Origin: Paraburkholderia silviterrae
GTDB taxonomy: Bacteria; Pseudomonadota; Gammaproteobacteria; Burkholderiales; Burkholderiaceae
Assembly: GCF_004353915.1 (NCBI RefSeq)
Contig: NZ_SMRP01000005.1
Span: forward strand, 225,769-289,768
DNA length: 64,000 bases
Direction: 5' to 3'
Below, in pieces: positions 7,749 to 18,014 of this stretch (its first letter is position 1; each line of letters begins with the position of its first letter). The notes beneath the pieces are model-generated. The model had not been told where the DNA came from. It ran no database searches and worked only from the letters and a program-made list of their open reading frames with translations. Position numbers and translations under genes: made by a program.

Positions 7749-9908
7749 TCAGCCCGGCTCGCCGGGCACATCGCGACGCGTGGCGAGTTGAGACCGTGGC
7801 GGAAAAATGAACTCTCTCGGGTGACGGAGCAGACGCCGCAGCACATCGCCGACCAGCCGGCGCGTTTCGGCAAAGGTCACTCTGCGCGCGCGCAGCGCGA
7901 CCCACATCGCAAGGCTGAAGCTCACGAGCAGGTTGACCGCACCGATCGCCCACGTGCCAGCCATCGCTGTGAGCAGCAGCGTCTGCGGCACCGCAAAATC
8001 GAGCGAAACGCTCGCGAAGCCCGAGTAGGTCGACGCGAACGCAACATGCCGGATGTCGAGCGGCACCCCGAACAACACGCCGAGCGCCCATACGCCGCTG
8101 AGCATGAAGCCGAATACGAAGTTGCCGATCAGTGCGCCGAGATTGCCTCTCACATAGTTCGCGATGCGCCTCAGGTAGCGCTCGCCGAACAGGCGCCGCG
8201 CCCAGCGAACATGCATGATGCGCTCGGGAATGCGCTCGTAGGCACAGACGTTGTCGCAATAGCCGTTGATCTGTCCGGCGAGGAAGAGACAGACACCCGC
8301 GATCGCCGCGTAGATGAGCGTGGACGGCTTGAATGCCACCTCGCCCAGCAATTCGGTGGCCCTGGCGGGACTGAGGAAAGGGTGGCCCATCAGCTGCCGG
8401 TAAGCGAGTCCCAGCAGCATCGCCACCGGCACGGCAAGCACGACGTTGCCGACGATAGCCGCGGTCTGGCTGCGCATGGTGCGCACGATCAGCGTGACGA
8501 GATGGTCGAGGTCGCGGCCCCCTTTGCGGCTACTGTCCTTGATCACCGCGGCGAGCGCGTGCGCGGTCATCGCAGGCTGCTTGGTCGCCACGGTGCCGTG
8601 CAGGATATGGATCAGCACGAAGCCAAGGCCGTAGTTCAGGCCGAAGCCGATCGACTCGTTGAGCGGCGTCCAGCCCTGCCCCGCGATCACAAACTTGAAT
8701 GCCGACATGAAGCCGATGATGACGCCGCCAAGCAGCGCGGAGCGCAGCAGCGCAAAGTAGTCCTTACGGCTTGACGCGATATAGTGCTCGCCGGTATGGC
8801 CGGCATTCTCCGTTACCCGCAGGGCGATCAGCTCGACGTTCTGGCGGAAGTAATCGCGCAGATTGTTGCGGCAGCATTCTGCCTGGATCAGTTCGGAGGC
8901 CAGCTCCGCGATCATGGGCAGCGCCGCCTCGGTACCGCCCGTCCCGCGCAGGGTATGCACCACGTCGATCAGCAGTTCCGCGCGCGTGAGATGCTGCTTC
9001 AGGCGCAACAGATGGAGCGTCAACGAAACGCTGGTGCCGGCATGCGCCGCACGCCTGCGGATCCGGTCGCCGACTTCGCGACATTGGTCGAGTAGCACCG
9101 CGAGATGCGCCTTGTCGGCGTCGACCGCGCAGCGGGGGATCGTATCGGCGTCGCCCCCGCAGCGGGGAAACGTATCGGCATCTGCGCAGCACGAGATTGC
9201 CGGCACCTGCGCCACATCTGGCGACATCTCGATGCGCGCAATATACGCCAGCATTTCCTGGTTTTGCGCAATGAACGGTGAATGGCCCGACTCGAGCATG
9301 GGATCGTGCCGAAGCACTTCGGGTTCGAGGCCGATCGCCGCGATCCGGTACGACAGCACGCGCAGCGCTTCGAGCAACTGGCGCAGCGGCTGCACGGCGC
9401 CAGGCGCTTCGCGAACACCGTCTTCACCGGAAGCCTCGTCAAAGCGCAGCGCGCGCAAGAGATCGGTCCATGCATCGACACCGACGTCGCGTACCCACAG
9501 ATGATCGCTGGCCCGCTTGAAGACCTTGGCGATCACGTCGCGCAACTGCCCAAGATCGAATAGCGCGGGCAGCAGCGTGCTGCGAACGAACCGATGCGTG
9601 ACTTCGGTGAAAAAGCCGTTATTCGCGAAGACGCCGACATCCGTATAGAGCGACACTTGTCTGCGTTCGGAGAGCAGTCGCCAAAGTGCGCCACGCAGCG
9701 CAGTCCGGTAGTCGTCGCGATGTTCGAGTAGAAAGCACAGTGTGTGGATCGCGTGGCGGGCAGCGTCGTTGTTGCGTGCGCGGTGCGGACGCATGCAACT
9801 GACCAGATTGTTGAACAACGCGATATCGGGCTCATTGGCCTCGACGAAGCTGTCCAGGACGTTTTCGAGAGCAGAGTGATGATTATGCGGAGCGATGGCT
9901 TTCTTCAT
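7749..9908 (-). CDS. Gcr-family membrane protein ('site-specific recombinase')
   Basis: 719-residue protein resembling the family databases call site-specific recombinase Gcr. Residues 1 to about 400 are predicted soluble and helical. The C-terminal half has several hydrophobic segments, for example ALLGGVIIGFMSAFKFVIAG, IVGNVVLAVPVAMLLGLAYR, LIYAAIAGVCLFLAGQ and LIGNFVFGFMLSGVWALGVL, so it looks like a multi-pass inner-membrane protein. I see no Tyr- or Ser-recombinase catalytic motif, so the recombinase name is doubtful. The ATG at 9908 (MKKAIAPHNH) has only a weak ribosome site. Around residues 240-260 an imperfect 30-bp duplication (9129-9184) encodes two copies of DADT(F/I)PRC, which suggests a tolerant linker. 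Confidence 0.75.
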   Translation of the reverse strand: MKKAIAPHNHHSALENVLDSFVEANEPDIALFNNLVSCMRPHRARNNDAARHAIHTLCFLLEHRDDYRTALRGALWRLLSERRQVSLYTDVGVFANNGFFTEVTHRFVRSTLLPALFDLGQLRDVIAKVFKRASDHLWVRDVGVDAWTDLLRALRFDEASGEDGVREAPGAVQPLRQLLEALRVLSYRIAAIGLEPEVLRHDPMLESGHSPFIAQNQEMLAYIARIEMSPDVAQVPAISCCADADTFPRCGGDADTIPRCAVDADKAHLAVLLDQCREVGDRIRRRAAHAGTSVSLTLHLLRLKQHLTRAELLIDVVHTLRGTGGTEAALPMIAELASELIQAECCRNNLRDYFRQNVELIALRVTENAGHTGEHYIASSRKDYFALLRSALLGGVIIGFMSAFKFVIAGQGWTPLNESIGFGLNYGLGFVLIHILHGTVATKQPAMTAHALAAVIKDSSRKGGRDLDHLVTLIVRTMRSQTAAIVGNVVLAVPVAMLLGLAYRQLMGHPFLSPARATELLGEVAFKPSTLIYAAIAGVCLFLAGQINGYCDNVCAYERIPERIMHVRWARRLFGERYLRRIANYVRGNLGALIGNFVFGFMLSGVWALGVLFGVPLDIRHVAFASTYSGFASVSLDFAVPQTLLLTAMAGTWAIGAVNLLVSFSLAMWVALRARRVTFAETRRLVGDVLRRLLRHPREFIFPPRSQLATRRDVPGEPG

Positions 9909-10216
9909 GGGCTGCGGGGCGACGCAGAGCTGTGAACCGGGTGGGGACGTGACCAGAGAGGCGCGGCATCGGCAGCAAACGACGAGGCCGGCTACAGGAG
10001 AAGCATCTGGCGTATGCCGATATGCGCAGAAGGTTAAAGGCATCACGACGGCAGAGAAAGCCGGAAGTCGCCGTGAATTGTCTGCTGTCAACCCGATGAC
10101 GGCGTGGCTCGAATGCACGCGGCTGCACAACGCCCAAGTGGACGCGCCGATGCGAATGGAAGTACGTGAGGGAGGTCAAATCGCCCGGCAGCAAGGACTG
10201 CTGCGAGCAGCGGACA

Positions 10217-10241
10217 ACAAAAAACCCGCTCGAGGCGGGTT
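10217..10241 (-). terminator. Terminator after tRNA-fMet
   Basis: Minus-strand hairpin ACCCGC-CTCGA-GCGGGT followed by six T, beginning about 40 bp past the tRNA 3' end. Confidence 0.9.
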
Positions 10242-10278
10242 CATTGATTCGACGTTTCTACAAACATCTCGCGATGTC

Positions 10279-10355
<77 letters not shown>

Positions 10356-10371
10356 TCCGTCAGAGAAAAGA

Positions 10372-10400
10372 ATTATAGGGCGATACATTCATCACGTCAA
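10372..10400 (-). promoter_or_regulatory. Promoter of tRNA-fMet
   Basis: Minus strand: -35 TTGACG (10400-10395), exactly 17 bp, -10 TATAAT (10377-10372), starting 17 bp upstream of the mature tRNA. One of the best sigma-70 promoters in the window. Confidence 0.92.
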
Positions 10401-10538
10401 CTACTTTTTCCAATCGTTCGCCTCACTCGCCTGCTTGTCTGCATCGGTGACGTTCAAACAGCAACCGCGCCAGCAACGCGTGTGGACGTGAATCAATTCG
10501 GAATCCGAATATATTCACACCGCAACGCTTCTCGCGCC

Positions 10539-11084
10539 CTACGCATCGCCGCCATTCAAAAGCGGCCGAAGTTCTTCGGCCCATTCGAGCCACGATTCCT
10601 GCGTGTGTATCCCGGCCTTGAGAATCGCATATTGCAACTGCTGGCCGCGCGTGAGCGCCGGCGCGCCGAAATCACGCTGCTCGATCGCGCGATAAGTCTC
10701 GAGGCGCTCACGCGCGTCATCGATGAGCCGAGGTAGTTCTTCGCCCAGTCCAAGCGGGCCGATGACGGCATCGGCGCGCAGCTTCAGCAAGAACACGTTG
10801 CGATCGTCCACGCCCAGTTGCGTTTCGCGCACCCAGCGCTCGACCTCCTCGCGCCCCATCGGCAGCACACGATAGACCTTCTTGCGCGTGGCTGCCGCGT
10901 CTGTCGCGCCCTCCTCGACGACGGCGACCCATCCGGCCGCCACCATGCGGCCAAGTTCGCGGTAGATCTGCTGGTGCGTGGCCTGCCAGAAATAGCCGAT
11001 CGCCCGGTCAAAGCGCCGGGCGAGGTCATAGCCGGAGGACGGCTTTTCCAGCAGGGCAATCAGGATGGCGTGCGGTGTCGACAT
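10539..11084 (-). CDS. PadR-family transcriptional regulator
   Basis: 181-residue repressor-type regulator. The N-terminal winged helix MSTPHAILIALLEKPSSGYDL...FWQATHQQIYRELGRM is the PadR signature. A C-terminal helical (Vir) dimerisation domain follows, ending EELRPLLNGGD. PadR proteins usually repress a neighbouring detoxification or efflux gene and release on a small phenolic or aromatic ligand. The gene is divergent from the nitronate monooxygenase gene, and a near-perfect 32-bp palindrome lies between them at 11164-11195, the obvious operator. Inference: this PadR controls the monooxygenase and itself. The inducer is unknown. Confidence 0.9.
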   Translation of the reverse strand: MSTPHAILIALLEKPSSGYDLARRFDRAIGYFWQATHQQIYRELGRMVAAGWVAVVEEGATDAAATRKKVYRVLPMGREEVERWVRETQLGVDDRNVFLLKLRADAVIGPLGLGEELPRLIDDARERLETYRAIEQRDFGAPALTRGQQLQYAILKAGIHTQESWLEWAEELRPLLNGGDA

Positions 11085-11163
11085 GGGGCGATTCTAAACC
11101 AGGCCCCTGCGATGGCGCCCCGGTTTATCGCCTGCTGAACTTCAATCGATCCGGCACTGAATG

Positions 11164-11195
11164 CGCGCACTATGCAACCAGTTGCATAGTGCGCG
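11164..11195. promoter_or_regulatory. 32-bp perfect palindrome, probable PadR operator
   Basis: Arms CGCGCACTATGCAAC and its exact complement GTTGCATAGTGCGCG, separated by CA. It contains ATGC-N8-GCAT, close to the ATGT-N8-ACAT core reported for PadR sites. It lies 79 bp upstream of the PadR start and 153 bp upstream of the monooxygenase start. No T-run follows, so it is not a terminator. Confidence 0.75.
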
Positions 11196-11348
11196 TCAGT
11201 TTGCTATGTTTGACCCTGCTGGCCCGCAAGCACGGGCGCGCAACGCGAACAACACGGCAGCGCCCACGCCGGGCCGCCGACTTTCATCAGCTTTGCATGC
11301 GATGAGACCCAGCGCTCTACGCCAGGTCCCATCGACAAGGAGATACGC

Positions 11349-12335
11349 ATGGCCCTGCCCGCCGTCCTGCGACGCGGCCTCTCGATTCCCGTCGTCGGCT
11401 CGCCGCTTTTCATCATTTCGAACCCCAATCTCGTGATCGCGCAGTGCAAGGCGGGCGTGGTCGGCTCCTTCCCCGCATTGAACGCGCGCCCCGAGCACGT
11501 GCTGGGCGAGTGGCTCGACCGCATCACGACCGAGCTCGCCGAATACAACGCGAAGCATCCCGAGCAGCCCGCCGCGCCGTTCGCCGTCAACCAGATCGTC
11601 CATAAGTCGAACGACCGCCTGCAGCACGATCTGGGCGTGTGCGCCGAGTACAAGGTGCCTATCGTGATCACGTCGCTGGGTGCGCGCGAGGACGTGAACC
11701 AGGCCATTCACGCGTGGGGCGGCATCGTCCTGCACGACGTGATCAACAACACGTTTGCGAAAAAGGCCATCGAAAAAGGCGCGGACGGCCTGATCGCCGT
11801 CGCGGCCGGCGCGGGCGGCCATGCGGGCACGCTCTCGCCGTTCGCGCTCATCCACGAGATTCGCGAATGGTTCGACGGCCCGCTGCTGCTCTCGGGCGCG
11901 ATCGGCAACGGCAACGCGATTCTCGCGGCGCAGGCCGCGGGCGCGGACCTCGCGTATGTCGGCTCGGCCTTCATCGCCACCCATGAGGCCAATGCGGTCG
12001 ATGCCTACAAGCAGATGATCGTCGAGAGCGGCGCGAGCGATATCGTCTATTCGAATCTCTTCACCGGCGTGCACGGCAACTATCTGCGTTCGAGCATCGT
12101 GGCGAGCGGCCTGGATCCCGAAGCGCTGCCGCAATCCGACCCGTCGGCGATGAACTTCGGCTCGACGCGCGTGAAGCCGTGGAAGGACATCTGGGGTGCG
12201 GGCCAGGGCATCGGCGCGGTCAAGGACGTCGTGCCCGCAGCCGAGTTGATCGAGCGCCTGAAGCGCGAGTATGAAGCGGCGCGCGAACGCCTCTCCCTGG
12301 TGAGCGCGAGCACCGAGGCGACGGCCGTAGCCTGA
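11349..12335 (+). CDS. Nitronate monooxygenase (2-nitropropane dioxygenase family)
   Basis: FMN-dependent oxidase of alkyl nitronates such as propionate 3-nitronate, a detoxifying activity in the cytosol. The 328-residue TIM barrel starts MALPAVLRRGLSIPVVGSPLF. It carries the flavin/catalytic motif AVAAGAGGHAGT and GAIGNGNAILAAQAAGADLAYVG, typical of class I enzymes. A good AAGGAGA ribosome site precedes the ATG. The gene is divergent from padR across a shared palindrome, so it is probably repressed by PadR and induced by a small molecule. Related barrels (fatty-acid synthase enoyl reductase FabK) are alternatives, but the motif pattern favours NMO. Confidence 0.88.
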   Translation: MALPAVLRRGLSIPVVGSPLFIISNPNLVIAQCKAGVVGSFPALNARPEHVLGEWLDRITTELAEYNAKHPEQPAAPFAVNQIVHKSNDRLQHDLGVCAEYKVPIVITSLGAREDVNQAIHAWGGIVLHDVINNTFAKKAIEKGADGLIAVAAGAGGHAGTLSPFALIHEIREWFDGPLLLSGAIGNGNAILAAQAAGADLAYVGSAFIATHEANAVDAYKQMIVESGASDIVYSNLFTGVHGNYLRSSIVASGLDPEALPQSDPSAMNFGSTRVKPWKDIWGAGQGIGAVKDVVPAAELIERLKREYEAARERLSLVSASTEATAVA

Positions 12336-12441
12336 GCCTCGACGAAGGCAAGCACAGGGGAACGCTGGCCTGCACCGGCGTTCTCCGCACTTGCGCGCGA
12401 CGCTCACGCGCTTTGCGTGTGACGCGTCGGGCGCGCCTCCA

Positions 12442-13071
12442 TCACGCGGACGCTTTCACGCGCGCAATCTCCTCTTCGACGTCGCGCAAGCGGTCCTTGC
12501 CGAAGAACATCTCCTCGCCGACGAAAAAGGTCGGCGCACCGAACGCGCCGCGTTCGTACGCGGCCTGAGTGTTCGCGAGCAACGTGCCCTTGACGTTCGC
12601 ATCGCCAAGCGCCGCTTCGAAGCGTGCCGCGTCAAGCCCGTCCGCCTCGAGCGTTGCGCGCAATACCTGCGGGTCGTCGAGCTTCAAGCCGTCCTCCCAC
12701 ATGTGCGCGAACATGCGGTCAACGTAACGCTCGAACATCCCCTCGACACCCTCGCGTTGCGCGGCGACGGCGCCGCGCATGAGCTGCAGCGTGTTCACGG
12801 GAAAATGCGGATTCATGCGATACGCCGTGAGTCCGTGCTGTTCGACGAAGCGCTGCATCTCCAGCATCATGTACTTGCGCTTGTTCTCGATATGCGCGGT
12901 GGTCTCGGCAGGCGACCGGTTGCCGGTCAGCTTGAAGAGTCCGCCGAGCAATATCGGCACGTATTCGAAACGCACGCCCTGGCGCGCTTCGATGGCCGGA
13001 ATCACCTTGTGGCTCAGGTAAGCATTAGGACTGCCAAAGTCGAAAAGAAACTGGACGTTCACCACGCTCAT
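12442..13071 (-). CDS. 2-hydroxychromene-2-carboxylate isomerase family (DsbA-fold)
   Basis: 209-residue thioredoxin-fold protein of the HCCA isomerase/kappa-GST group. It starts VQFLFDFGSPNAYL, with the Ser that replaces the DsbA cysteines and activates glutathione in this family. An all-helical insertion (PHFPVNTLQLMRGAVAA) follows, and it closes with GAPTFFVGEEMFFGKDRL. Known members isomerise hydroxychromene carboxylate in naphthalene breakdown, but no such pathway is nearby, so the real substrate is open. The start at 13071 has an excellent GGAGGAG ribosome site 5 bp upstream. It is convergent with the monooxygenase gene. Confidence 0.88.
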   Translation of the reverse strand: MSVVNVQFLFDFGSPNAYLSHKVIPAIEARQGVRFEYVPILLGGLFKLTGNRSPAETTAHIENKRKYMMLEMQRFVEQHGLTAYRMNPHFPVNTLQLMRGAVAAQREGVEGMFERYVDRMFAHMWEDGLKLDDPQVLRATLEADGLDAARFEAALGDANVKGTLLANTQAAYERGAFGAPTFFVGEEMFFGKDRLRDVEEEIARVKASA

Positions 13072-13340
13072 CGTCGCTCCTCCATGTGTACGCGAAGTGC
13101 TTTGACGCATATTCCCCCATGTAGCCTGACGTGTCAGTAACAAAATTACGTGGGGCCAGAGTATGGCGCCATTGACTACGCGCGCTCGCGCAATCGATGG
13201 CGCGCGCGATAAGATGGCGCGTGCCTGTCAGCCACCCAGTTTCTACCGGGGCAAAAGAGGGTGGCCTGACTGCCAGCCAGCCCCAAACTTGACGGCTCAA
13301 TCAGCCGCAAACCCTTGCCCAGCAAGGCTGTGAGAATTTA

Positions 13341-14126
13341 ATGAAAATCGCCACCTGGAACGTCAACTCCCTGAAGGTCCGTCTGCAGCACGTCATCGAC
13401 TGGCTCGGGCAGAGCAAGGCCGACGTGCTCTGTCTTCAGGAACTCAAGCTCACCGACGACAAGTTCCCGCGCGCCGAACTCGAAGCACAAGGCTATCGCA
13501 GCTGGTTCACGGGCCAGAAGACCTATAACGGCGTGGCCATCCTCGTGCGCGAGGGGCTCGCCGTCGATGAGGACACAGTCGTGCGCAACATCCCCGGATT
13601 CGAGGACCCGCAGCAGCGCGTGGTCGCCGTCACAGTGGAAGGCGTGCGCATCGTCAGCGCGTACTTCCCCAATGGCCAGGCGCCCGGCTCCGAGAAGTTC
13701 GCCTACAAGCTGAACTGGCTCAACGCGCTGCACGACTGGCTCGTCCAGGAGATGCAGCAGCATCCGAAGCTCGCGCTGCTCGGCGACTACAACATCGCGC
13801 CGGAAGACCGCGACGTGCACGACCCCAAAGCCTGGGAAGGCCAGAACCTCGTCTCGCCCGAAGAGCGCGCGCAGTTCCAGCGCCTCATCGGGCTCGGCTT
13901 CGTTGACGCCTATCGCCAGTTCGAGCAGCCCGAAAAAATGTTCTCGTGGTGGGACTATCGCATGTTCGCGTTCCGCCGCAATGCGGGCCTGCGCATCGAC
14001 CACATCCTGCTTTCGCCCACGCTCGCGCCCTCGCTCGTGTCGTGCGAGATCGACAAGGTGCCGCGCAAGTGGGAACAGCCGTCGGACCACACGCCGGTCG
14101 TGGCCGATCTGAAGATCGCGGGCTGA
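13341..14126 (+). CDS. xthA: Exodeoxyribonuclease III
   Basis: AP endonuclease and 3'-5' exonuclease of base-excision repair. The 261 residues match the family length. Motifs in order: MKIATWNVNSL (Asn7), CLQELKL (metal Glu), FPNGQ, LGDYNIAPEDRDVHDP (catalytic Asp and Asn), WWDYR, RIDHILLSP, and the terminal SDHTPVVADL with catalytic His. The ATG follows GTGAGAATTTA. It is convergent with the prolyl oligopeptidase gene (51-bp gap). No LexA box is seen upstream. Confidence 0.95.
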   Translation: MKIATWNVNSLKVRLQHVIDWLGQSKADVLCLQELKLTDDKFPRAELEAQGYRSWFTGQKTYNGVAILVREGLAVDEDTVVRNIPGFEDPQQRVVAVTVEGVRIVSAYFPNGQAPGSEKFAYKLNWLNALHDWLVQEMQQHPKLALLGDYNIAPEDRDVHDPKAWEGQNLVSPEERAQFQRLIGLGFVDAYRQFEQPEKMFSWWDYRMFAFRRNAGLRIDHILLSPTLAPSLVSCEIDKVPRKWEQPSDHTPVVADLKIAG

Positions 14127-14177
14127 GCGTCAATCGCACGAGGGCAGACGCAGACGCGCGGCCCCAGCCCGCGCCGC

Positions 14178-16259
14178 TCACCACGCTCCAGCGAGCGTGG
14201 TCCACAAAAAGCGGTACACGAGCGCATCGTATTGCGCGCGCTCGAGCGAGTCGCTGCCTGGCCCGTGACCGCCTTCGGTGTTCTCCAGATACCAGACGTT
14301 CGCGTGCCCCTGCTCCTGCATGCGCGCGACCATCTTGCGCGCATGCGCGGGATGGACGCGGTCGTCGCTTGTCGAGGTCGTGAAGAGCACGGGCGGATAC
14401 GCAACGCCCGCCTTCACGCGCTGATACGGCGAGTATTCGGCAAGCGCGCGCCCTTCTTCGGCATCCTCAGGATCGCCGTATTCGTCCATCCATGACGCCC
14501 CCGCATGCAAGAGCGGATAGCGCTGCATGTCGAGCAGCGGCACTTCGCACACCACCGCGCCGAACAGCTCAGGCCGCTGCACCATGCACGCGCCAACCAG
14601 CAGGCCGCCGTTGCTGCCGCCCTTGATGCCCAGTTGCGCCGCGCTCGTATAGCCCTCGGCCACCAGTTGCTGCGACACCGCGATGAAGTCGTCGAACGAG
14701 CGTTGCCGATGCTCGCGCTGCGCATCCACGTGCCAGGCCGTGCCATACTCGCCGCCGCCGCGAATATGGGCGATGGCGACAATACCGCCCTGCTCCAGCC
14801 AGCCAATGCCGGAGCCGACGAGATACTGCGGCGTGAGCGCGATCGCGAAACCGCCATAGCCCGTCAACAGGCACGGCAGCGGCTTGCGCGCATCGCCCTC
14901 GAGCGCGGCGCGCGGGCCGACCACGGTAAACGGCACCATCGTGCCGTCCGCGGAGCGCGCATGGGAGCGGATCACGGCAAGCGGCGTGGAGTCGAACTGC
15001 GTGGGCCAGCGGTCGAGCAGCTCCCAGCTTTGCAAGTCCTGTTGCGCGAGATCGGCGAGCCAGTATTCGGGCGGCAACAGATAGTCGTCCACGTCGACGA
15101 AGACTTCGTCGTTGAGCGTGTCTTCGATGGGCGACACGTCCACCTGCGAGCTCGCGCGAGCCGGAAAAAGCCGCGACTGCCATGTCCACGCGCCGTCCTG
15201 CTGCTGCGGCTGCCACAGCATCGTGCGGCTTTGCACGTCGTCGAGCCACGAAACGATCAAGACGTTTTGCGTATTGGTCCAGTCGCACGCCGACGTGACC
15301 GGCGTGGGCGTGAAGAGCGGCGTGACGTGGCGCTCGCCCGCGAGAAATGCGTCTTCGCGGATCGCGAGCAGCGAGCCGCCCGCCCAGGTTTGTTCGCCAA
15401 GCGTCCAGTCGAGTCGCGGCTCGAGCAACAGCCAGCCGTGCCATGCGCCCACTGCCACGTGCGAGGGAACGTCGTAGAGCTGCCACTGGCTGCGCTCATC
15501 GAGACGATAAGTAAAGGAGTCGAAGAAGTCGACGCTGCGCACCACGTCATGGCGCTTCTCGACGGGGTCGTAATCGCCCTCCACGCTGATGTCGTCGAAT
15601 TCGCCGCGAAACACCACGGGCGCGTCGGCGAGCCGCGTGCCGCGCGTCCAGCGGCGCACCTCGCGCGGGTAGCCCGAGCGCGTGAGCGTCTTCTTGCCGT
15701 GATCCCAGCCGACGTACGCGGTATCGCGGTCGATCCACGAGATGACGTGCTTGCCTTCCTTCTCGATGGCGAAGCCGCCGTCGACGAACACGCGCCTGGC
15801 GAGGTCGAATTCGCGCACGATGACGGCATCGGCGCCGCCGTCTGAAAGCTGGATCAGCGCCCGATCGCCATCGGGATAGAGGATGTCGATGCCCGCGCAA
15901 ACCCAGGGCACGCGTTCAGCCGCGCCGAGCGCGTCGAAGTCGATGAGCGTCTCCCATTGCGGCTGGCGCGCGCGCCAGTCCGCCCACTTCGTGCGGCGCC
16001 AGAGGCCCTTGGGATTGTCCTCGTCCTCCCAGAGGTCGTAGGCCCACTCCTGCCAGCGGCTCGGGATCACGGGCCGCTCGCGCGGCAGATAGGCCTGTGC
16101 GAGGCGCTTCTCCAGCGCCTCGAAGCGCGCGCCGCCCTGCCACGCGCTGCGCGTGCGCGCATTCTGCTCTTCGACCCAGGCCATGGCGGCGGAGTCGTCG
16201 AGCGATTCGAGGGAGAGGAACGGATCGGCCTCGGCGGGCCAGGGGGAAGTCACGGGCAT
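14178..16259 (-). CDS. Prolyl oligopeptidase family serine peptidase (S9A)
   Basis: 693-residue cytosolic peptidase cutting short peptides after proline, or a close S9 relative. The N-terminal two-thirds form a beta-propeller that shields the active site. The C-terminal alpha/beta-hydrolase domain has the nucleophile Ser549 in GIKGGSNGGLLVGA, the Asp in SDDRVHPAHARK and the His in TEGGHGPG. There is no signal peptide. The short N-terminus ADPFLSLESLDDSAAMAWVEEQN is the usual S9A opening. It lies 133 bp downstream of glnG on the same strand but is functionally unrelated to it, so co-transcription is possible but not shown. Confidence 0.92.
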   Translation of the reverse strand: MPVTSPWPAEADPFLSLESLDDSAAMAWVEEQNARTRSAWQGGARFEALEKRLAQAYLPRERPVIPSRWQEWAYDLWEDEDNPKGLWRRTKWADWRARQPQWETLIDFDALGAAERVPWVCAGIDILYPDGDRALIQLSDGGADAVIVREFDLARRVFVDGGFAIEKEGKHVISWIDRDTAYVGWDHGKKTLTRSGYPREVRRWTRGTRLADAPVVFRGEFDDISVEGDYDPVEKRHDVVRSVDFFDSFTYRLDERSQWQLYDVPSHVAVGAWHGWLLLEPRLDWTLGEQTWAGGSLLAIREDAFLAGERHVTPLFTPTPVTSACDWTNTQNVLIVSWLDDVQSRTMLWQPQQQDGAWTWQSRLFPARASSQVDVSPIEDTLNDEVFVDVDDYLLPPEYWLADLAQQDLQSWELLDRWPTQFDSTPLAVIRSHARSADGTMVPFTVVGPRAALEGDARKPLPCLLTGYGGFAIALTPQYLVGSGIGWLEQGGIVAIAHIRGGGEYGTAWHVDAQREHRQRSFDDFIAVSQQLVAEGYTSAAQLGIKGGSNGGLLVGACMVQRPELFGAVVCEVPLLDMQRYPLLHAGASWMDEYGDPEDAEEGRALAEYSPYQRVKAGVAYPPVLFTTSTSDDRVHPAHARKMVARMQEQGHANVWYLENTEGGHGPGSDSLERAQYDALVYRFLWTTLAGAW

Positions 16260-16392
16260 GTTCGATCATCGACGAGAAAAACAGCGTCGATTATGCCCCA
16301 GCGAGCGGCGCAGCTCCTTGCGCCTGAATGCGGCCGTGCGCGGCGGCGCAAACCGGCCGCCGAGCACGATTCATGTTGCGCTCATTGCGCAC

Positions 16393-17967
<1,575 letters not shown>

Positions 17968-18014
17968 AAGGTCGGTCAGAAGTCCTGGTGGCGTGCGTTA
18001 GTGGTAGCGGTAGA

